Source of the DNA: Proteiniphilum sp.
Lineage (GTDB): Bacteria > Bacteroidota > Bacteroidia > Bacteroidales > Dysgonomonadaceae
Reading direction: 5' to 3'
Assembly: GCA_031284475.1 (NCBI GenBank)
Contig: JAISZV010000086.1
Coordinates: 1 to 20,764, forward strand
DNA: 20,764 nt
Below, in pieces: positions 7,989 to 16,964 of this stretch (positions within the stretch are counted from its first letter, which is position 1; every line of letters starts with the position of its first letter). Below the pieces are notes generated by a model. That model had not been told where the DNA came from. It was given only the letters and a program-made list of their open reading frames with translations, and searched no databases. Both the position numbers and the translations under genes were made by a program.

Positions 7989-10709
7989 TTATCCTTCAAT
8001 GGCTGCCTGAGCCGCCGCCAGACGCGCAATGGGCACGCGGAACGGCGAACAGGAAACATAGTTCAGCCCCACCGTATGGCAGAACTTCACCGATGAGGGC
8101 TCGCCCCCATGTTCCCCGCAAATGCCGCACTTAAGGGTAGCTTTAACTTCACGTCCTTTCTGAACAGCCATTCTCACGAGCTGCCCTACCCCGTTTTGGT
8201 CGAGCACTGCAAACGGATCATGTTTGAGGATTCCCTTATCGATGTACATCGGCAGGAATTTAGCCACATCGTCGCGGCTATAACCGAATGTCATTTGCGT
8301 GAGGTCGTTTGTCCCGAAAGAGAAGAAATCGGCCTCTCGAGCGATCTTATGTGCAGTAAGCGCCGCCCGCGGGATCTCTATCATCGTACCGATCTTGTAT
8401 TCCACCGAATCGTTCTTTTCGGCAAATACTATACGGATGGTATTCTCTATAATATCTTTCTGCGCTTTGAACTCATAGACGATACCGGTAAGGGGAACCA
8501 TGATCTCCGGAACGGCTGTAAGGCCTTCTTTCTTCAGTTCAATGGCCACCTCCATGATGGCGCGGGTTTGCATCTCCGTGATTTCCGGGTAGAGGTTACC
8601 GAGGCGGCAACCGCGCAGGCCGAGCATCGGGTTCGACTCCATCAGGCCTTCCACCCGTTCGTGAATATCTTTGTAGGAAATGCCCATCACCCTGGCCATT
8701 TCCATTTGTCCCTTTTCATCGTGGGGTACAAACTCGTGCAGCGGCGGGTCGAGCAGGCGAACGGTAACGGGCAAGCCGTCCATCGCCCTGAAAATTCCTG
8801 CAAAATCCTTTTTCTGCAACGGGAGTAATTTCTCCAATGCTTTCCGTCGCCCTTCCTCATCTTTGGCAAGGATCATTTCCCGCATGGGAACGATCTTATC
8901 CTCTTCAAAGAACATGTGCTCGGTACGGCACAGGCCGATACCTCTCGCGCCGAAATCGCGTGCCACAGCAGCGTCGTGCGGAGTATCGGCATTGGTTCTT
9001 ACATCCATGCGCGCATATTTATCGGCAATCTCCATCAATTCGTTGAAATCGGCGTCCGGTTCGGCGTCCTGGGTTTCTATTTTACCCTCGTAAACATAGC
9101 CGGTAGAGCCATCCAACGAAATCCAGTCGCCCTCTTTCAATACCTTACCGTTAATGGTCATTGTACGTTCTTTATAGCTGATCACCAAATTATTGGCAGC
9201 CGATACGCAGCATTTACCCATTCCCCTTGCCACCACGGCAGCGTGGGAGGTCATCCCGCCGCGGGCAGTAAGGATTCCCTGCGCCGAAGCCATCCCGCGC
9301 AAGTCTTCGGGCGACGTCTCAATACGGCAAAGGATCACCTTTTCACCTCTTTTGTTCCACTCTTCGGCCTCATCGGCATGGAACACCACCCGTCCGGCGG
9401 CCGCCCCCGGCGAAGCAGGCAGTCCATTGGTCAGCGGCTTTGCCTGTGCAAGCGATTTTTTATCGAAAACAGGATGGAGCAACTCATCCAACTTTTCGGG
9501 ATCGCACCGTTTCAATGCGGTTTTTTCGTCAATATATCCCTGGTGAAGCATATCTATGGCGATCTTCACCATCGCCGCGCCGGTACGTTTTCCGCTACGG
9601 GTCTGCAACAGCCAGAGCTTGCCGTCCTGAATGGTAAATTCAAGATCCTGCATATCCTTGAAATAATCCTCCAGCTTTTGTTGCACTTCTATCAGTTCCC
9701 GCGCGCATACGGGAAGCGCCTCTTCGAGCGAAGGATATTTTGCAGCGCGCTCCTCTTCGGAAATGCTTTGCAGCTTCGCCCAACGGCGTGATCCTTCAAT
9801 GGTGATCTGCTGCGGCGTACGTACTCCGGCAACCACATCTTCTCCCTGTGCATCGACCAGATACTCGCCGTTGAAGATATCTTCCCCGGTGGCTGCATCG
9901 CGGGTAAAAGCAACGCCTGTAGCGGAAGTCTTTCCCATGTTGCCGTATACCATGGCCTGCACATTCACGGCCGTTCCCCACTCTTCGGGGTAGTTGTTCA
10001 TCTTACGATAAAGGATTGCACGCTCGTTCATCCAACTGTCGAATACGGCGCATACGGCGCCCCACAACTGATCCCAGGGATTTACCGGGAAATCATTACC
10101 GGTATTTTTCTTTACGGCGGCCTTGAATCTTTTTACAAGCTCTTTCAGGTCGTCCGTGGCGAGTTCCGTATCTAATTCTATTCCTTTCGAGCGTTTCATC
10201 TCTTCCATGATCTCTTCAAAAGGATCGATATCGTCTTTACTTTGGGGTTTCATTCCCAGCACCACATCTCCGTACATCTGCACAAAGCGGCGATAGGAAT
10301 CCCATGCAAAACGTTCGTTGCCCGATTTTCCGGCAATTCCTTCTACTGCGTCATCATTCAGGCCAAGGTTCAACACCGTATCCATCATGCCCGGCATGGA
10401 TACGCGCGCGCCGGAACGGACAGATACCAGACAGGGATTTTCCTTGTCTCCGAATTTTGTTCCCGTCAGGCTCTCTATCAGGGCAACGGCTTGTTCAACT
10501 TCCTCCTTCAGGCAGTCTACTACATAATCCTTACCCAATTCGTTGTACTCCGTACAAACCTCCGTGGTGATGGTAAATCCCGGAGGAACAGGAACACCGA
10601 TCAAATTCATTTCAGCAAGGTTTGCTCCTTTTCCTCCGAGCAGGTTTTTCATATCCGCCCGCCCTTCGGCTACTCCGTTTCCAAAGGTATAAACTCTCTT
10701 TTTCTCCAT
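7989..10709 (-). CDS. ppdK: Pyruvate, phosphate dikinase
   Basis: This 906-residue cytoplasmic enzyme interconverts pyruvate + ATP + phosphate with phosphoenolpyruvate + AMP + pyrophosphate. Domains are in the usual order. The ATP-grasp nucleotide-binding part is at about 1-360 (LLGGKGANLAEM, VSVRSGARVSMPGMMDTVLNLG, LEFTIQDGKLWLLQTRSGKRT). The swivelling phosphohistidine domain has GGMTSHAAVVARGMGK with the catalytic His489. The C-terminal TIM-barrel has RTEHMFF, GLRGCRLG, EIMVPLTG, SFGTNDLTQMTFGYSRDD and CGICGEHGGEPSS with the catalytic Cys864. Length is normal. The gene is monocistronic: it has its own promoter (10768-10775) and terminator (7938-7969). In anaerobic Bacteroidetes it usually works with glycolysis to save phosphate-bond energy. 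Confidence 0.98.
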   Translation of the reverse strand: MEKKRVYTFGNGVAEGRADMKNLLGGKGANLAEMNLIGVPVPPGFTITTEVCTEYNELGKDYVVDCLKEEVEQAVALIESLTGTKFGDKENPCLVSVRSGARVSMPGMMDTVLNLGLNDDAVEGIAGKSGNERFAWDSYRRFVQMYGDVVLGMKPQSKDDIDPFEEIMEEMKRSKGIELDTELATDDLKELVKRFKAAVKKNTGNDFPVNPWDQLWGAVCAVFDSWMNERAILYRKMNNYPEEWGTAVNVQAMVYGNMGKTSATGVAFTRDAATGEDIFNGEYLVDAQGEDVVAGVRTPQQITIEGSRRWAKLQSISEEERAAKYPSLEEALPVCARELIEVQQKLEDYFKDMQDLEFTIQDGKLWLLQTRSGKRTGAAMVKIAIDMLHQGYIDEKTALKRCDPEKLDELLHPVFDKKSLAQAKPLTNGLPASPGAAAGRVVFHADEAEEWNKRGEKVILCRIETSPEDLRGMASAQGILTARGGMTSHAAVVARGMGKCCVSAANNLVISYKERTMTINGKVLKEGDWISLDGSTGYVYEGKIETQDAEPDADFNELMEIADKYARMDVRTNADTPHDAAVARDFGARGIGLCRTEHMFFEEDKIVPMREMILAKDEEGRRKALEKLLPLQKKDFAGIFRAMDGLPVTVRLLDPPLHEFVPHDEKGQMEMARVMGISYKDIHERVEGLMESNPMLGLRGCRLGNLYPEITEMQTRAIMEVAIELKKEGLTAVPEIMVPLTGIVYEFKAQKDIIENTIRIVFAEKNDSVEYKIGTMIEIPRAALTAHKIAREADFFSFGTNDLTQMTFGYSRDDVAKFLPMYIDKGILKHDPFAVLDQNGVGQLVRMAVQKGREVKATLKCGICGEHGGEPSSVKFCHTVGLNYVSCSPFRVPIARLAAAQAAIEG

Positions 10710-10767
10710 TTGATGTAAAGTAATGATGAATTAAATGTTAAAATTTTATTGTTTCCGTTACATCCGG

Positions 10768-10790
10768 CAAAAATAATGAAAGCCGGAGGC
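10768..10790 (-). promoter_or_regulatory. Probable ppdK promoter, half-copy of the shared promoter element
   Basis: On the minus strand TATTTTTG (10768-10775) fits the -7 box and is preceded by CTCCGGCTTTCAT. This is the same block that precedes the -7 boxes at 4538 and 13003. The -33 half with the inverted repeat is not conserved here, and I see no good TTG at the right distance. The leader to the ppdK start would be about 55 bases. Confidence 0.55.
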
Positions 10791-10869
10791 ATATTTTATA
10801 TTCTGCAAAAATAGCGATTTATCTAAAATATATGTCATTATGATAGATTACTTTTCTTTATAAGATTTT

Positions 10870-11760
10870 CTATTGCACCTCTTTTATGGAATCAGGCTTG
10901 AATAATTCCTCCGCATCCGTTTTTAAAAGTTCCACGGAATCAGGGGTTAGCGAGCTTCCGGCAGGGATGTCCGGGACTGCTTTTAAGGAGTCTGTTTCCG
11001 AAGAGGTCTGTATATCTCTCAAATATATATTGTACAACTGAATATGCGGCGCCATACCGGTGGAATCCTGCAAGCGGACAAAACCTGTTATTTCGGTGAT
11101 CGTATCGCCCGGAATATACTTTGACGCGGAAAATTCGTAAGTTTTATTCTCCTTTATATGCTGAAACCGGTAAATAGTAGTGTCGGAATAAACCAATGTA
11201 AGCAATGATGTAAAAACGGAGGAAAACCCCGAAGGAATCCCTATTGCGCTGAATGAGAACAGGAAATCATTTCCCGTGACTTTGGATGAAAGCTCGGTAG
11301 AATCTAAGCGGAATCTGAACCCTTTTTTCGGATCCGGCATTGAGAACGTATAGAAAGGCGGCAGATAAGATGGAGGCAGCAGCGCCGGATCGTCCCGATT
11401 CTGTTGCGCCATCAAAGCGTCGATCCCTTGCCTGACACGTTGCAGGCGCACCTTCACCGAGTCGTTCATCTTCAGGTAGAGGTCAATTCTGTCGGAATAC
11501 CACGACAACGAAGTGTCCCATTGTGCCTGGGTAGTTTTATGCGCTTTGAATATTCTATTGATGTACGCTTCTTTCTTTTCGGAGGAGTCGAAATTCCGGT
11601 AGTCGTTTTCCATAGTCGCTTCGGCGATATACACATCATACATCAGCCGTTCCATCCGCTTTCTGTTCAATACCTCCTTCGGACGGTTCTGACAAGAATA
11701 GGCCAGCCCGCCTAACAGGATGAACAGGAGCAAATATGAAACGCCTTTTTTATTCTTCAC
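10870..11760 (-). CDS. DUF4296 family lipoprotein
   Basis: This 296-residue predicted lipoprotein has a signal segment YLLLFILLGGLAYSC with Cys23 as the lipidated residue. Residues about 30-115 show the DUF4296 pattern seen only in Bacteroidetes: MERLMYDVYIAEA near the start, then YINRIFKAHKTTQAQWDTSLSWY and a run of charged helices. The rest is beta-rich and ends in a Ser/Pro/Asp-rich tail. The function of the family is not known to me. The gene overlaps the lspA stop by 11 bases, a tight coupling with the very enzyme that would process its signal peptide. It is the last gene of the dksA-like / lspA operon. No obvious terminator follows before the ppdK promoter. Confidence 0.85.
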   Translation of the reverse strand: MKNKKGVSYLLLFILLGGLAYSCQNRPKEVLNRKRMERLMYDVYIAEATMENDYRNFDSSEKKEAYINRIFKAHKTTQAQWDTSLSWYSDRIDLYLKMNDSVKVRLQRVRQGIDALMAQQNRDDPALLPPSYLPPFYTFSMPDPKKGFRFRLDSTELSSKVTGNDFLFSFSAIGIPSGFSSVFTSLLTLVYSDTTIYRFQHIKENKTYEFSASKYIPGDTITEITGFVRLQDSTGMAPHIQLYNIYLRDIQTSSETDSLKAVPDIPAGSSLTPDSVELLKTDAEELFKPDSIKEVQ

Positions 11761-12517
11761 CGTCGATTTTCAGATCTTGTTTTTCTTTTCTCAACTTTTC
11801 CTGCTCACTCTTCGAGAGCAACGAATAGGACAATGTTTTTCTGTAAAAAAGCAGAATCAGGATCACTCCCACAGTGATCGCCGAGTCGGCAATATTAAAG
11901 ATAAACCGGAAGAAAAGAAATTCTTTTCCTCCCAGAAACGGCGCCCAATCGGGGTATGTGCCGCTGATCAACGGAAAGTAGAGCATATCTACCACCCTGC
12001 CGTGAAGAAGGGACGCATAGCCTTCGCCCCAAGGTACGAAAGAAGCCACATGCCCCGGATAACTTGACTCAAAAATAACCCCGTAGAAGACGCTGTCTAT
12101 GATATTTCCCGTCGCGCCGGCCAGGATCAGCGCCATACAGGCAATGAATCCGGCGCCGTAATTCTGCTTTATCAGCCGTAACAGATATATGATAATAAAA
12201 ACAACAGCGACGATACGGAAAAGCGAGAGAAACAATTTTCCTCCCGCTTCAATGCCGAACGCCATTCCGTTATTTTCCACAAAATAGATCTTGAACCAAT
12301 CGAAAACATCAATGGTATCATACAATCCCAGATGCGTCTTCACCCATATTTTGGAAAGCTGATCGACGAAAAGCACCATCACAACAACGATTATAGCAAT
12401 CCAACTCTTTCGCATACTACTCTTCATTTCTTGTCCCCCGTTTTTTATCGACATGGAATCCTTGAACGGAATATTGTTTTCCTCTTCAATTTTCACAGAT
12501 ACCGGTCGCTTCTTCAT
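11750..12517 (-). CDS. lspA: Lipoprotein signal peptidase (signal peptidase II)
   Basis: LspA is an inner-membrane aspartic protease that removes signal peptides from lipidated prolipoproteins. The sequence shows VDQLSKIWVKTHL in the first membrane segment, FVENNGMAFG, GATGNIIDSVFYG with the first catalytic Asp141, and FRFIFNIADSAITVG with the second, Asp211. There are four hydrophobic segments. An insert of about 50 residues between the catalytic Asp pair and a charged C-terminal tail are normal for Bacteroidetes. The start is uncertain: the frame is open to 12556 (overlapping the upstream gene), the ATG at 12517 was chosen because it is 10 bases after the upstream stop, and the ATG at 12427 (MKSSMRKSW) would fit bacterial LspA length best. 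The gene lies between the TraR/DksA-type gene and the DUF4296 lipoprotein gene. Confidence 0.92.
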   Translation of the reverse strand: MKKRPVSVKIEEENNIPFKDSMSIKNGGQEMKSSMRKSWIAIIVVVMVLFVDQLSKIWVKTHLGLYDTIDVFDWFKIYFVENNGMAFGIEAGGKLFLSLFRIVAVVFIIIYLLRLIKQNYGAGFIACMALILAGATGNIIDSVFYGVIFESSYPGHVASFVPWGEGYASLLHGRVVDMLYFPLISGTYPDWAPFLGGKEFLFFRFIFNIADSAITVGVILILLFYRKTLSYSLLSKSEQEKLRKEKQDLKIDGEE

Positions 12518-12527
12518 TGGGAATTGA

Positions 12528-12908
12528 TTATTTCTTTTTTTGCGCCTTAGCCTCAATGCTCAGCGTGGCATGAGGCACCGCGCGAAGGCGTTCTTTCGGG
12601 ATCAGCCTCCCGGTTTCGCGGCATATACCGTATGTTCCGTTCTCAATGCGCACCAGGGCGGCCTGCAAGTTCTGAATAAACTTCATCTGGCGTTGCGCCA
12701 ACCTTCCCGCCTCCTCTTTGGAGAGGGTGGAAGCGCCTTCTTCCAGCACTTTATAGGTAGGAGAAGTGTCCACCGTATCGTTTCCGTCGGCGTTGGTGAC
12801 GGCGGCACGATAATTTTCATACTCCTGTTTGGCTATCTGCAATTTTTCGTTGATGATAGCGCGAAATTCTTCCAATTCCTCGTCTGAATATCTTGTTTTT
12901 TCACTCAT
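12528..12908 (-). CDS. TraR/DksA family protein with a degenerate zinc finger
   Basis: This 126-residue protein has the DksA layout: an N-terminal coiled-coil helical hairpin (about 8-92, with an acidic tip DGNDTVDTSPTY near 41-52) and a C-terminal zinc-finger region. DksA enters the RNA polymerase secondary channel and, with ppGpp, adjusts initiation. The finger normally has CxxCG then CxxC; here it reads GICRETGRLIPKERLRAVPHATLSIEAK, so only Cys96 of the four metal ligands remains while the IPxxRLxAxPxA scaffold is kept. I recall this form as common in Bacteroidetes, so it is probably functional without zinc. It is the first gene of the operon with lspA and the DUF4296 lipoprotein, driven from 13003-13042 with a leader of about 90 bases. 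Confidence 0.88.
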   Translation of the reverse strand: MSEKTRYSDEELEEFRAIINEKLQIAKQEYENYRAAVTNADGNDTVDTSPTYKVLEEGASTLSKEEAGRLAQRQMKFIQNLQAALVRIENGTYGICRETGRLIPKERLRAVPHATLSIEAKAQKKK

Positions 12909-13002
12909 AATAATTTGTTGTTTATGGCTGTGTCTCTTATCGGGATCAGAGTTTAAACTACAACAACCGGAGTTTTTATAATGTTCACGTATAATTTTTA
13001 TG

Positions 13003-13042
13003 CAAAGATAATGAAAGCCGGGAGGTAAGCCAAACTTGTTTG
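13003..13042 (-). promoter_or_regulatory. Promoter with inverted repeat upstream of the dksA-like / lspA operon
   Basis: On the minus strand TATCTTTG (13003-13010) is the -7 box and TTTG (13031-13034) the -33 box, 20 bases apart. The inverted repeat CAAACAAGTTTG (13031-13042) covers the -33 box. This is the same architecture and nearly the same bases as 4538-4577. Confidence 0.8.
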
Positions 13043-13098
13043 AACTTATCCGTGGCGCATCTTATGCTCTGCAAATATACATATAAATCAAATAATTC

Positions 13099-16000
13099 TC
13101 AACTGTTTTTTACAATACTGATAGTGAGCGTCTCATCATCGATTTCTATCTCATCTTCGAGCCGCTCGTCTACAATAATGATCTCATCCGCCAACACCTG
13201 ATTCCTGATATAACCGGCATTATGGACGATAGCCTCGTCAAAAGCAGGATCGGACGAAAGCCTGACGGTGATGCGGTCTGTGATCTCAAACTCTTTCGCT
13301 TTGCGCAGGTTTTGTATTCTGTTCACCAATTCGCGGGCAATCCCCTCTTCCTTGAGTTCGCCGGTAAGCGTAACGTCCAGCGCCACCGTCAACCGCCCTT
13401 CGTTGGCCACCAGCCATCCCGGAATATCTTCGGAAATGATCTCCACATCATCGAGCGTTATCACCGCTTCCTGTTCCTCAACAGATAAACCGAACCGGGC
13501 ATTCTTTTCCAGTTCACGAATCTCTGCGGGCGTCATCTCCTGTATTCTCAAGGCGAGTTGTTTCATTATTTTCCCGTAGCGCGGCCCCAGTTTTTTGAAA
13601 TCGGGTTTCACCCGTTTCACCAATATCTCGCTGTCAGTATCTACAAACTGCAATTCTTTCACATTGATTTCGTTGAGGATCAACGATTCTACAGCCCTAA
13701 TATTCCTTTTCTGTTCCTCATCCGTTACAGGGATCATGATCTTGGAGAGCGGCCGGCGCACTTTTATATTTACTTTACGGCGCAACGACAACACGATGGA
13801 TGAAGTTGTTTGGGCAAGATACATCTGCTCTTCAAGTTGCTTATCGATGAGCGAATCGTCCCACAGGGGGAAGTCGGCCAGATGCACCGATTCAAACTGT
13901 TCACCGCCCGTTGGCGAAGTGAGATCGAGATAGAGCCTGTCGGCATAAAAAGGAGCGATGGGCGCCATGAGTTTGGCTACGGTCACTAAGCATTGATACA
14001 GGGTTTGGTAGGCCGACAATTTATCACCGGTCATTTCTCCGCCCCAGAAGCGTTTACGGTTGAGGCGCACGTACCAGTTGCTGAGATGATCGTTCACAAA
14101 ATCGGCAATAGCGCGTCCCGCCCTGGTGGGTTCGTACGCTTCATAACTCCGGTCTACCTCCTTCACCAAGGAGTGCAGCATGGATATAATCCAGCGGTCG
14201 ATTTCGGGCCGTTGATCAAAGACGATCTGCGGGTATTGATCCCGGAAATCATCCACATTGGCATACAATACAAAGAAAGAATAGGTGTTATAGAGCGTGC
14301 CGAAAAATTTGCGGCGCGCCTCCTCCACCCCTTCTATATCGAATTTCAGGTTCTCCCACGGCGCGGCATTGGTGATCATATACCAGCGCAACGGGTCGGA
14401 ACCGTGCCGTTCTATGGTTTCAAAAGGATCTACCGCATTACCGAGCCGTTTCGACATCTTATTGCCGTTTTTATCAAGCGCCAGCCCGTTGGAGACCACA
14501 TTCTTAAAAGCCACACTCCCTTTTACCATAGAAGCGATGGCGTGCAGGGTATAAAACCATCCGCGCGTTTGGTCTACCCCCTCCGCAATGAAGTCGGCGG
14601 GGAAGATCTTCTGGAAATCTTCTTCCGCGATATGAGGATAGAATACCTGTGCAAAAGGCATGGCGCCGCTATCGAACCAAACGTCAACCAGGTCTGTTTC
14701 GCGCCGCATCGGTTTACCGCCGGCGGAAACCAGCACAATATCATCCACATAGGGACGGTGCAGGTCTATCCGGTCATACTCCGGTTCTTTATATTCGTTC
14801 AAATCCATGCCTTTCCAGGGAAGTTCGGACATTACGCCCGCATCCATCGCCTTGCGCATCTCTTCGTAGAGTTCTTTTACGGAACCGATGCACTTCTCCT
14901 CTTTCCCGTCCTCGGTGCGCCAGACAGGGAGGGGCGTACCCCAGTAACGGCTGCGGCTCAGGTTCCAGTCTTGCAGGTTTTCGAGCCATTTTCCGAAACG
15001 TCCCGACCCGGTAGATTGCGGCTTCCAGTTGATGGTGTTGTTGAGCGCTATCATCTTGTCGCGGCAGGCCGTAGAACGAATGAACCAACTGTCGAGCGGA
15101 TAGTATAACACCGGCTTATCAGTCCGCCAGCAGTGCGGATAGTTATGCAGATGCTTCTCTATGCGGAATGCGCGGTTTTGCTGTTTCAGCATAACCGAGA
15201 GATCTACGTCGAGCGTAGCGTCTTCGTCGGCGAGGGTGTCGTCGTATGCATTCTTAACATACCTGCCGGCATATTCTCCGTAGAGGGCGGTATTTACGTT
15301 GCTTTGCACAAAGCCGGGATCCAGGTCTTCGATACGGAAATATTTCCCGGTGAGATCTACCATTGGGCGAAGGTTTCCCTCTTTGTCGGTAAGCGTTAAT
15401 CCCGGCACGTTGTTCTCTTTCCCTACTTTTGCGTCATCGGCGCCAAAGGTGGGCGCTATATGCACAACGCCGGTACCGTCATCGGTGGTTACGAAATCCC
15501 CCGTTACTACCTTCAAGCCGTTGTCCGGCGCTTTTATCCAGGGAATAAGCTGTTCATAGGTTATGCCGGCCAGTTCGGCGCCTTTCCATACTTTATCTAT
15601 CACGCGGAAAGGGATATTTTTGTCGCCCGGCGTATAGTCGTTGAGCGGCAGGCTTCCGTTTTTAGCCGGAAAATAGGCGTGCACCAGGTTTTCGGCCAGT
15701 ATGGCCGTCATCGGTTTGCCGCTGTATGGGTTATAGGTCTGCACCGCCGCATAATCTATTTTGGCTCCTACGGCCAGTAATACGTTTGAGGGCAAAGTCC
15801 AGGGCGTGGTTGTCCATGCCAGGAAGAAAGGCTCCCCGAACTCCGTCCATTCCGGCAGGGGCTCTTTTACCGGGAACTGGGCCGTACAGGTTGTGTCCTT
15901 CACATCGCGGTAGCATCCCGGCTGGTTCAGTTCATGGGTACTGAGTCCTGTGCCGGCGGCAGGCGAGTAAGGCTGTATGGTGTATCCCTTATAGAGGTAT

Positions 16001-16521
16001 CCTTTTTTATACAATTCTTTCAGGAGGTACCAAAGGGTTTCTATATAACGGTTGTCGTAGGTGATATAGGGATCGCCCATATCTACCCAGTAGCCCATTT
16101 TCCGGGTGAGGTCTTCCCCCTCGCGGGTGTATTTCATTACTTCGGTACTGCACGCTGCGTTATACTCCTCGACCGATATTTTTTTTCCGATGTCTTCTTT
16201 GGTGATTCCCAGCGATTTTTCTACGCTCAGTTCTACGGGTAGCCCGTGCGTGTCCCATCCCGCTTTGCGGTTCACCAGGAAGCCTTTCATCGTTTTATAA
16301 CGACAGAAGATGTCTTTGATGGAACGGGCGATTACATGATGGATGCCCGGCATCCCGTTTGCAGAGGGCGGCCCTTCATAAAAGACGAAAGGCGTACGCC
16401 CCTCCCGCGCCTTCAGGCTTTTCCTGAAAACCTCTTTTTCGTCCCAGGCTTTCAGCATCTCCCTGTTTATTTCCGAGAGGTCTAAATAGCTGTATTCCGG
16501 AAATTTCTCATTCATTGCCAA
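13099..16521 (-). CDS. ileS: Isoleucyl-tRNA synthetase, type II-like, with GIHH signature
   Basis: This 1140-residue cytoplasmic enzyme charges tRNA-Ile. Class I features are clear. The signature region PPSANGMPGIHHVIARSIKD has Gly59-Ile60-His61-His62 where HxGH is usual. KAGWDTHGLPVEL and the editing domain (TTTPWTLPSN, VVHIAPTFGADD) follow. DVWFDSGAMPF and KMSKR at 688-692 complete the catalytic core. An anticodon-binding domain follows, with a long C-terminal extension ending in an acidic stretch. Length and motifs fit the eukaryote-like (IleRS2) group, which binds mupirocin poorly. The GxHH swap of the first and third signature residues has been tied to very strong mupirocin resistance in IleRS2 enzymes. 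The first ATG was used; a second at codon 3 is possible. A promoter is at 16552-16581. Confidence 0.97.
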   Translation of the reverse strand: MAMNEKFPEYSYLDLSEINREMLKAWDEKEVFRKSLKAREGRTPFVFYEGPPSANGMPGIHHVIARSIKDIFCRYKTMKGFLVNRKAGWDTHGLPVELSVEKSLGITKEDIGKKISVEEYNAACSTEVMKYTREGEDLTRKMGYWVDMGDPYITYDNRYIETLWYLLKELYKKGYLYKGYTIQPYSPAAGTGLSTHELNQPGCYRDVKDTTCTAQFPVKEPLPEWTEFGEPFFLAWTTTPWTLPSNVLLAVGAKIDYAAVQTYNPYSGKPMTAILAENLVHAYFPAKNGSLPLNDYTPGDKNIPFRVIDKVWKGAELAGITYEQLIPWIKAPDNGLKVVTGDFVTTDDGTGVVHIAPTFGADDAKVGKENNVPGLTLTDKEGNLRPMVDLTGKYFRIEDLDPGFVQSNVNTALYGEYAGRYVKNAYDDTLADEDATLDVDLSVMLKQQNRAFRIEKHLHNYPHCWRTDKPVLYYPLDSWFIRSTACRDKMIALNNTINWKPQSTGSGRFGKWLENLQDWNLSRSRYWGTPLPVWRTEDGKEEKCIGSVKELYEEMRKAMDAGVMSELPWKGMDLNEYKEPEYDRIDLHRPYVDDIVLVSAGGKPMRRETDLVDVWFDSGAMPFAQVFYPHIAEEDFQKIFPADFIAEGVDQTRGWFYTLHAIASMVKGSVAFKNVVSNGLALDKNGNKMSKRLGNAVDPFETIERHGSDPLRWYMITNAAPWENLKFDIEGVEEARRKFFGTLYNTYSFFVLYANVDDFRDQYPQIVFDQRPEIDRWIISMLHSLVKEVDRSYEAYEPTRAGRAIADFVNDHLSNWYVRLNRKRFWGGEMTGDKLSAYQTLYQCLVTVAKLMAPIAPFYADRLYLDLTSPTGGEQFESVHLADFPLWDDSLIDKQLEEQMYLAQTTSSIVLSLRRKVNIKVRRPLSKIMIPVTDEEQKRNIRAVESLILNEINVKELQFVDTDSEILVKRVKPDFKKLGPRYGKIMKQLALRIQEMTPAEIRELEKNARFGLSVEEQEAVITLDDVEIISEDIPGWLVANEGRLTVALDVTLTGELKEEGIARELVNRIQNLRKAKEFEITDRITVRLSSDPAFDEAIVHNAGYIRNQVLADEIIIVDERLEDEIEIDDETLTISIVKNS

Positions 16522-16551
16522 TGAAATTTATACCACACAAAAATTAAGGTG

Positions 16552-16581
16552 CAAAGGTAACAATAAATTAAGAAACAGCAA
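16552..16581 (-). promoter_or_regulatory. Probable ileS promoter
   Basis: On the minus strand TACCTTTG (16552-16559) fits the -7 box. TTG (16579-16581) lies 19 bases upstream as a -33 box. The leader to the ileS ATG would be about 25 bases. It lacks the CCGGCTTTCAT block of the other promoters. Confidence 0.65.
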
Positions 16582-16673
16582 TTGAAACGCGGAGGCAACT
16601 TGCGAAACACGCTCATATTCCGTTTGCCGTTTGAAAAAATTTCCGCAATATTGCATTTGAAATCAACGAAACG

Positions 16674-16937
16674 ATGGACATGAAGCAGATAATAAAACAT
16701 TTAAATAGATTGCGGTTTATTGATAACCGTAAGGTTTGTGATTGGCCTCAAAATGCAACTTTTAATTGAAGGCCGGTAGGCGGTACAGACGCCAAAGGAG
16801 CGATAGAGGGGGCGCTTAGTGGTGCAGGCGATAGTTTATTAGCTACAGCAGGCGCTTTATCTATTCCGGCAGCATTAGCCGGCGGCTTAATTGGAGCAAT
16901 AGCTGAGTCTGTAGGAGATATAATTGTGAAGGTATAG
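16674..16937 (+). pseudogene. Broken Gly/Ala-rich bacteriocin-like peptide gene
   Basis: One frame runs for 87 codons from the ATG at 16674 to the TAG at 16935 but is broken by TGA at 16767-16769. The first 31 codons (MDMKQIIKHLNRLRF..., with one Cys) do not look like a known leader. After the stop the frame continues without any start codon as PVGG, then TDAKGAIEGALSGAG, a central AGALSIPAALAGGLIGAI and SVGDIIVKV. Repeated GxxxG/A spacing, small residues and a double glycine just before the core resemble class II bacteriocin or leader-type peptides from Bacteroidetes, where cleavage follows GG. A frameshift near 16770-16780 could also have detached the true leader (the next frame reads MQLLIEGR and stops there). 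Family assignment is inference. It is 27 bases upstream of a small two-helix protein that could be an immunity partner. Confidence 0.45.
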
Positions 16938-16964
16938 GATGTTAGTAATTTTTATTCAATTGAA

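Noticed and set aside
7756..7989. 77-codon minus-strand frame after ppdK
   Set aside because: It contains the ppdK terminator hairpin, and the sequence has no protein-like features.
13993..15108. Long plus-strand frame opposite ileS (371 codons), and similar long frames opposite mutL, ppdK and the OstA-like gene
   Set aside because: Antisense shadows of GC-richer coding genes; their translations show no motifs, and the opposite frames are unambiguous.
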